Below the pieces are notes generated by a model. It was not told where the DNA came from. It saw nothing but the letters and a program-made list of their open reading frames with translations, and did not search any database. A program made the translations under genes and the position numbers. Shown here in pieces: positions 5,516 to 8,466 of a stretch of DNA of 8,466 nucleotides (the stretch's first letter is position 1; each line of letters opens with the position of its first letter). This DNA comes from Candidatus Omnitrophota bacterium (GTDB lineage Bacteria; Omnitrophota; Omnitrophia; Omnitrophales; Aquincolibacteriaceae), in contig JAMWDC010000071.1 in assembly GCA_023819025.1 (NCBI GenBank), positions 1 through 8,466 of the forward strand, read 5' to 3'.

Positions 5516-7262
5516 AGAGTTCTTTCCAGATATGAAGCATTTCTTTGACGATTTTAGCGGACGTGATCCCTCCCGATCCGCCATGTTCCACGAAGACGAC
5601 AAACGCAATCTGGGGATCCGTGGCGGGGAAAAATCCGGTCATCCAGCTGTGAGGCTCCTTAGGCGGCGATTGGGCGGTTCCGGTCTTACCCGCCATTTTG
5701 TTAAAATCCACCCGCGCCAATTGACCGGTCCCGTAATCGGACTCAACAACCTGGATCATCCCGCGCTTGATCGCCTTGAGGTTTTCCTCCCGAATCGCAA
5801 CCCTTTGAGGCGATCTTGAACGCGACGTATCTTCCATAACAAGATGGGGCTCCGCGTAAATTCCGTTTTTGGCGATAATTGCCACGAGCCGCAACATTTG
5901 AATCGGCGATACTAAAAGATAACTCTGACCGATCGCATAACTCAAGGTTTCACCTTGATACCATTTATCATGAAATCTTTCTTTTTTCCAGATAGAATCG
6001 GGAACAAGTCCGGGAGCAATGTTTAAAACTTCAAGACGCATACGTTCACCCAAGCCCAGCTGGCGGGCGTAATGTGCAATATCATCGGGCGAAACCCGCT
6101 TGGCAACATTGTAGAAATAGACATTGCAGGAACGTTCAATGGCTTCGTACAGATTCAGGGAGCCATGCCCTTGCTGACGCCAGCAACGATACGGCCGTCC
6201 GCCCGGTCTCAAGCGGAGTAAACCCTTACAATAAAACCGGGTTTCAGGAGTAATCTTTCCCGTTTCCAAGGCCGTTAAAGCAGTGACTAGCTTAAAGACC
6301 GAACCCGGCGGATAGGCAGAACCCACCCCCCGATCCAAGAGAGGCGCCTCCTCGCTTTGGATGAGTCCCAACCGGATCTGGTCATTCCCAGGCGCCACAA
6401 AAACATTGGGATCAAAGGCCGGCGAACTGGCTAATACCAGAACACTGTCGCTGGCAAGATCAAGGACCGCAACGGAGGCATGGCGGATCCGGATCAGATC
6501 CATGATCCTGCTTTGAAACTCAAGATCGAGCGTCAGGATGATATCCTCGCCCGGTTCCGGCATCCTTTCAGAAATCACTTTAATCAGCTCGCCGCGGGCA
6601 TTGACTTCCATTTGACGGCCGCCACGCATACCACGCAATTTCTCGTCAAAGATCCTCTCAATCCCCATGCGCCCGATCAAGGAATTTAAACCGTACCGTT
6701 TGTGATCCAACCATTGATATTCCTCAGGACTGATCTTCCCGATATACCCGATCAGATGGGATGCCGTTTCCTTGTAGGGATAAGACCTCAGAAAAGAAAC
6801 ACGGATCGACACGCCTGGAAGCTCGGGGCGACGCTCTTCGATTTGAAAAGCCAATGTGCGGGAGATATCTTCTTTAATCACGGCCGGCGCAAATGGATAT
6901 TCCCGGGGCGCAGTCAAACGTTTACGGACTTCGAAGTCCTTTAAACCGAGTAGCCGGCCGAGCCTTGAAATAACCGCTGGGGTGATATCTTCGGGAATCG
7001 CAACCACATCGTAGGACGGTCGGTTGGTGGCGAGAAGATTGCCTTTGGAGTCAAACACCCGGCCCCGCGGGGCTTCGGAGGGAACCAAACGAATTCGGTT
7101 CTGTTCGCTAAGATTCCGGAAATAGGCACCCATCAGGAGTTGGGCGCGAAAAAGTCCCAAACCCAGACAGATAAGGCCCGCGTAGACCGAAATACGAAAG
7201 ATCGAAAAACGGGTAATTAACTTTTTTGAAAATAAATCACTGGACGTATGAATTCGAAGCAT
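5496..7262 (-). CDS. mrdA: Penicillin-binding protein 2, elongation transpeptidase
   Basis: 588 residues from ATG 7262; an in-frame TTG at 7271 would add three. Neither start has a clear ribosome site. The protein cross-links stem peptides during lateral wall growth and activates RodA. Numbering from ATG 7262: one transmembrane anchor (about 22-42), then the class B PBP pedestal domain with APRGRVFDSKGNLLATN (64-80), and the transpeptidase domain with catalytic S321-x-x-K324 (PPGSVFK), S378-C-N380 and K526-T-G528 (AGKTGTAQ). All active-site motifs are intact. Three cysteines and a histidine (C345, C360, H366, C379) have the 15/6/13 spacing of the zinc site reported in PBP2 of gammaproteobacteria (recalled as D, D, H, C), so a zinc site is likely. 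The gene is separated from mreD by about 82 nt containing GC-rich inverted segments, and overlaps rodA by 20 nt. Confidence 0.97.
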   Translation of the reverse strand: MLRIHTSSDLFSKKLITRFSIFRISVYAGLICLGLGLFRAQLLMGAYFRNLSEQNRIRLVPSEAPRGRVFDSKGNLLATNRPSYDVVAIPEDITPAVISRLGRLLGLKDFEVRKRLTAPREYPFAPAVIKEDISRTLAFQIEERRPELPGVSIRVSFLRSYPYKETASHLIGYIGKISPEEYQWLDHKRYGLNSLIGRMGIERIFDEKLRGMRGGRQMEVNARGELIKVISERMPEPGEDIILTLDLEFQSRIMDLIRIRHASVAVLDLASDSVLVLASSPAFDPNVFVAPGNDQIRLGLIQSEEAPLLDRGVGSAYPPGSVFKLVTALTALETGKITPETRFYCKGLLRLRPGGRPYRCWRQQGHGSLNLYEAIERSCNVYFYNVAKRVSPDDIAHYARQLGLGERMRLEVLNIAPGLVPDSIWKKERFHDKWYQGETLSYAIGQSYLLVSPIQMLRLVAIIAKNGIYAEPHLVMEDTSRSRSPQRVAIREENLKAIKRGMIQVVESDYGTGQLARVDFNKMAGKTGTAQSPPKEPHSWMTGFFPATDPQIAFVVFVEHGGSGGITSAKIVKEMLHIWKELYVAKAA

Positions 7263-7344
7263 GAATATCAAACCAGGATCAATTTAAAATGAAACCCTTC
7301 AGGCCTACAGCCCTCCGGATGAGGTCGGAAACTCCCTGGGCCCC

Positions 7345-7863
7345 TCACTTAAATAATTCGTACTGTTTCAGGCGCAATTTATCATGAAACCAGTAGGATG
7401 TAACCAAGAAAAAAATCGGACTCAGACACGTCGTATAAAAAGCCGTCCCTAAGGCAATCCAGAATGCCCCCCAGGAAATATTCGCATAGAAACCTAAGAT
7501 GCGGGATACCAATAAGATCATCGTCAGAACGCAGAGGAGAAAAAGAAAAGTCGCAGCAAGCCGAACGATGGGAAATTCCCGGTCGATTTTATGAACGAGA
7601 AATTCGAGAACTGCCGAAGCGAAAAACAGGACACACGTCTCAAGGCCGAAGGGATGGGTTCCTGCAAGATCCCTGAGGATGCCGCAGGCCACGGCCATCG
7701 GAAGGATCTTCGAGGCCTCCCACTGGAATGCCGCGTAAGTCACCATGAGGTAAAGAAAAATGGGCTTTGCGGTTTTGATTTCCAGCAGAGAGCCGAAACA
7801 TAAATCAACCGCGAGCCAGAAAAGAAGATAGACGGCAACTTTCAACGAGAGGACGCGAGGCAC
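7345..7863 (-). CDS. mreD: MreD, rod-shape-determining membrane protein
   Basis: 172 residues from GTG 7863, near the usual MreD length of about 160-170. It is strongly hydrophobic with five or six predicted membrane segments (about 9-27, 33-47, 53-63, 73-90, 100-125, 132-158). The stretch GILRDLAGTHPFGLETCVLF (61-80) fits the conserved MreD centre, in which G-x-x-x-D and a following FG-rich loop are typical. MreD is an inner-membrane part of the elongasome that works with MreC. GTG 7863 is chosen because GGAAG stands 7 nt in front of it; it overlaps the mreC end by 22 nt, suggesting coupling. A TTG at 7845, overlapping the mreC stop, lacks a ribosome site. Sequence identity in this family is low, so position between mreC and mrdA is an important part of the evidence. 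Confidence 0.93.
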   Translation of the reverse strand: MPRVLSLKVAVYLLFWLAVDLCFGSLLEIKTAKPIFLYLMVTYAAFQWEASKILPMAVACGILRDLAGTHPFGLETCVLFFASAVLEFLVHKIDREFPIVRLAATFLFLLCVLTMILLVSRILGFYANISWGAFWIALGTAFYTTCLSPIFFLVTSYWFHDKLRLKQYELFK

Positions 7864-8466
7864 AAAACTTCTTCCAATTTCGAAAAGGGCACAAACGGTC
7901 GAATGCTGGCCACAAGATGCAACCCGTCCGGATCACGGCTCACGGCCTCAACCATACCCACTTTGAGTTCCTTAGAAAAAATCTCCCCGATCCCGGAGGT
8001 CAACACGACCTCACCCACGGTCGGCCCACTGTCCAGTTCCAGATATTTCATTTGTAATCGCGGAGAACCATTGCCGGCCACGACCCCTTGGGCGCGGCTG
8101 TCCGCAGTCAAAGCGCTGACACGGGCATCCGGATCGGTCAAAAGGATGACCCTTGAAGTCAAAGGCCCGACTTCTAAGATCCGTCCGACCAAGCCTTCAG
8201 GAGCGAGGACCATCATGTCTTTGACGATCCCGTGACTTTGGCCTTTATCCAAAATCAGGGTTTTGCGCCAAGGGGATAAATCACGGCCGATGATTTTTGC
8301 GGCCACTGTCTTTGCCGGAATACTTTGTTTGAGATCGAGAATTTTTTTGAGCCGCTCATTTTCTCGCAGGGCCTCATGATAATAAATTAACTGTGACTCA
8401 AGCTCAATCACCCGAGCTTCGAGTCTGCTCTGATCCTGAAAGGTCTCCCAAAATTGGACGGCAGTA
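7842..8466 (-). CDS. mreC: MreC, rod-shape-determining protein, partial (N-terminus beyond right edge)
   Basis: 207 residues are visible, open to the right edge; the cytoplasmic tail and transmembrane anchor lie outside. The visible part begins with a coiled coil (about the first 45 residues, with LEARVIELESQLIYYHEALR) that mediates dimerisation. Two beta-barrel subdomains follow, with family signatures IIGRDLSPWRKTLILDKGQS, GLVGRILEVG, SRVILLTDPDARVSA, QGVVAGNG, VVLTSGIGEIFSKELKVGMV and VPFSKLEEV near the C-terminus. MreC lies in the periplasm (or outside the membrane), forms filaments and switches PBP2-RodA on. The gene ends at TGA 7842, inside mreD. An in-frame GTG at 8411 exists, but the frame and coiled coil continue upstream of it, so it is not the start. 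mreB is expected just beyond the right edge; that is inferred from the usual order, not seen. Confidence 0.96.
   Translation of the reverse strand, partial: TAVQFWETFQDQSRLEARVIELESQLIYYHEALRENERLKKILDLKQSIPAKTVAAKIIGRDLSPWRKTLILDKGQSHGIVKDMMVLAPEGLVGRILEVGPLTSRVILLTDPDARVSALTADSRAQGVVAGNGSPRLQMKYLELDSGPTVGEVVLTSGIGEIFSKELKVGMVEAVSRDPDGLHLVASIRPFVPFSKLEEVLCLASSR

Noticed and set aside
1..8466. CRISPR array, toxin-antitoxin pair or complete insertion sequence
   Set aside because: No regularly spaced long direct repeats, no recognisable toxin or antitoxin pair and no terminal inverted repeats flanking a transposase were seen.

Overview
The window looks like bacterial chromosome. Nearly every convincing gene lies on the minus strand, so transcription runs from right to left. 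The right half is the 3' part of a classic cell-elongation cluster in the order mreC (cut by the right edge), mreD, mrdA (PBP2), rodA. This points to a rod-shaped bacterium that makes peptidoglycan through the Rod complex. The set-up fits a Gram-negative-type cell, but the sequence does not fix the taxon. Unusual features (a BldC-like HTH fused ahead of a receiver domain, heptad A-tract spacer repeats, several small orphan genes) suggest a poorly sampled candidate phylum rather than a model lineage. That is a low-confidence inference.

Layout, in the direction of transcription (right to left). 8466-4433: mreC, mreD, mrdA and rodA. mreC/mreD and mrdA/rodA overlap by about 20 nt, which suggests translational coupling; mreD and mrdA are separated by about 80 nt. 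4432-4288: an AT-rich spacer with 7-nt-periodic A/T tracts arranged as an inverted repeat. 4287-4210: tRNA-Pro(UGG) with encoded CCA. 4209-3331: about 0.9 kb with no intact gene; a decayed plus-strand reading frame with a coiled coil and an IS66-like motif is the clearest content. 3330-2667: a strong promoter, a helically spaced AATT direct-repeat array and an HTH-receiver regulator. 2569 to about 2004: a broken WD40/PD40 beta-propeller gene. 2004-1797: a GC-rich stretch with a small tandem repeat and no recognisable gene. 1796-1408: a small gene of unknown function that appears split by a one-base frameshift. 1424-1: a long open frame, cut by the left edge, for a secreted protein resembling a putative zinc metallopeptidase but with the first zinc-binding His replaced by Gln.

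How they work together: MreC and MreD scaffold the elongasome, RodA polymerises glycan strands and PBP2 cross-links them and activates RodA. The left third is accessory in character: a regulator that probably controls its own promoter, remnants of decayed genes next to a tRNA 3' end (a common integration site), and a two-gene unit ending in a secreted protein. The most interesting items are the regulator with its repeat array, the Gln-for-His change in the secreted protein, the probable frameshift upstream of it, and in-frame amber codons inside otherwise coherent reading frames.
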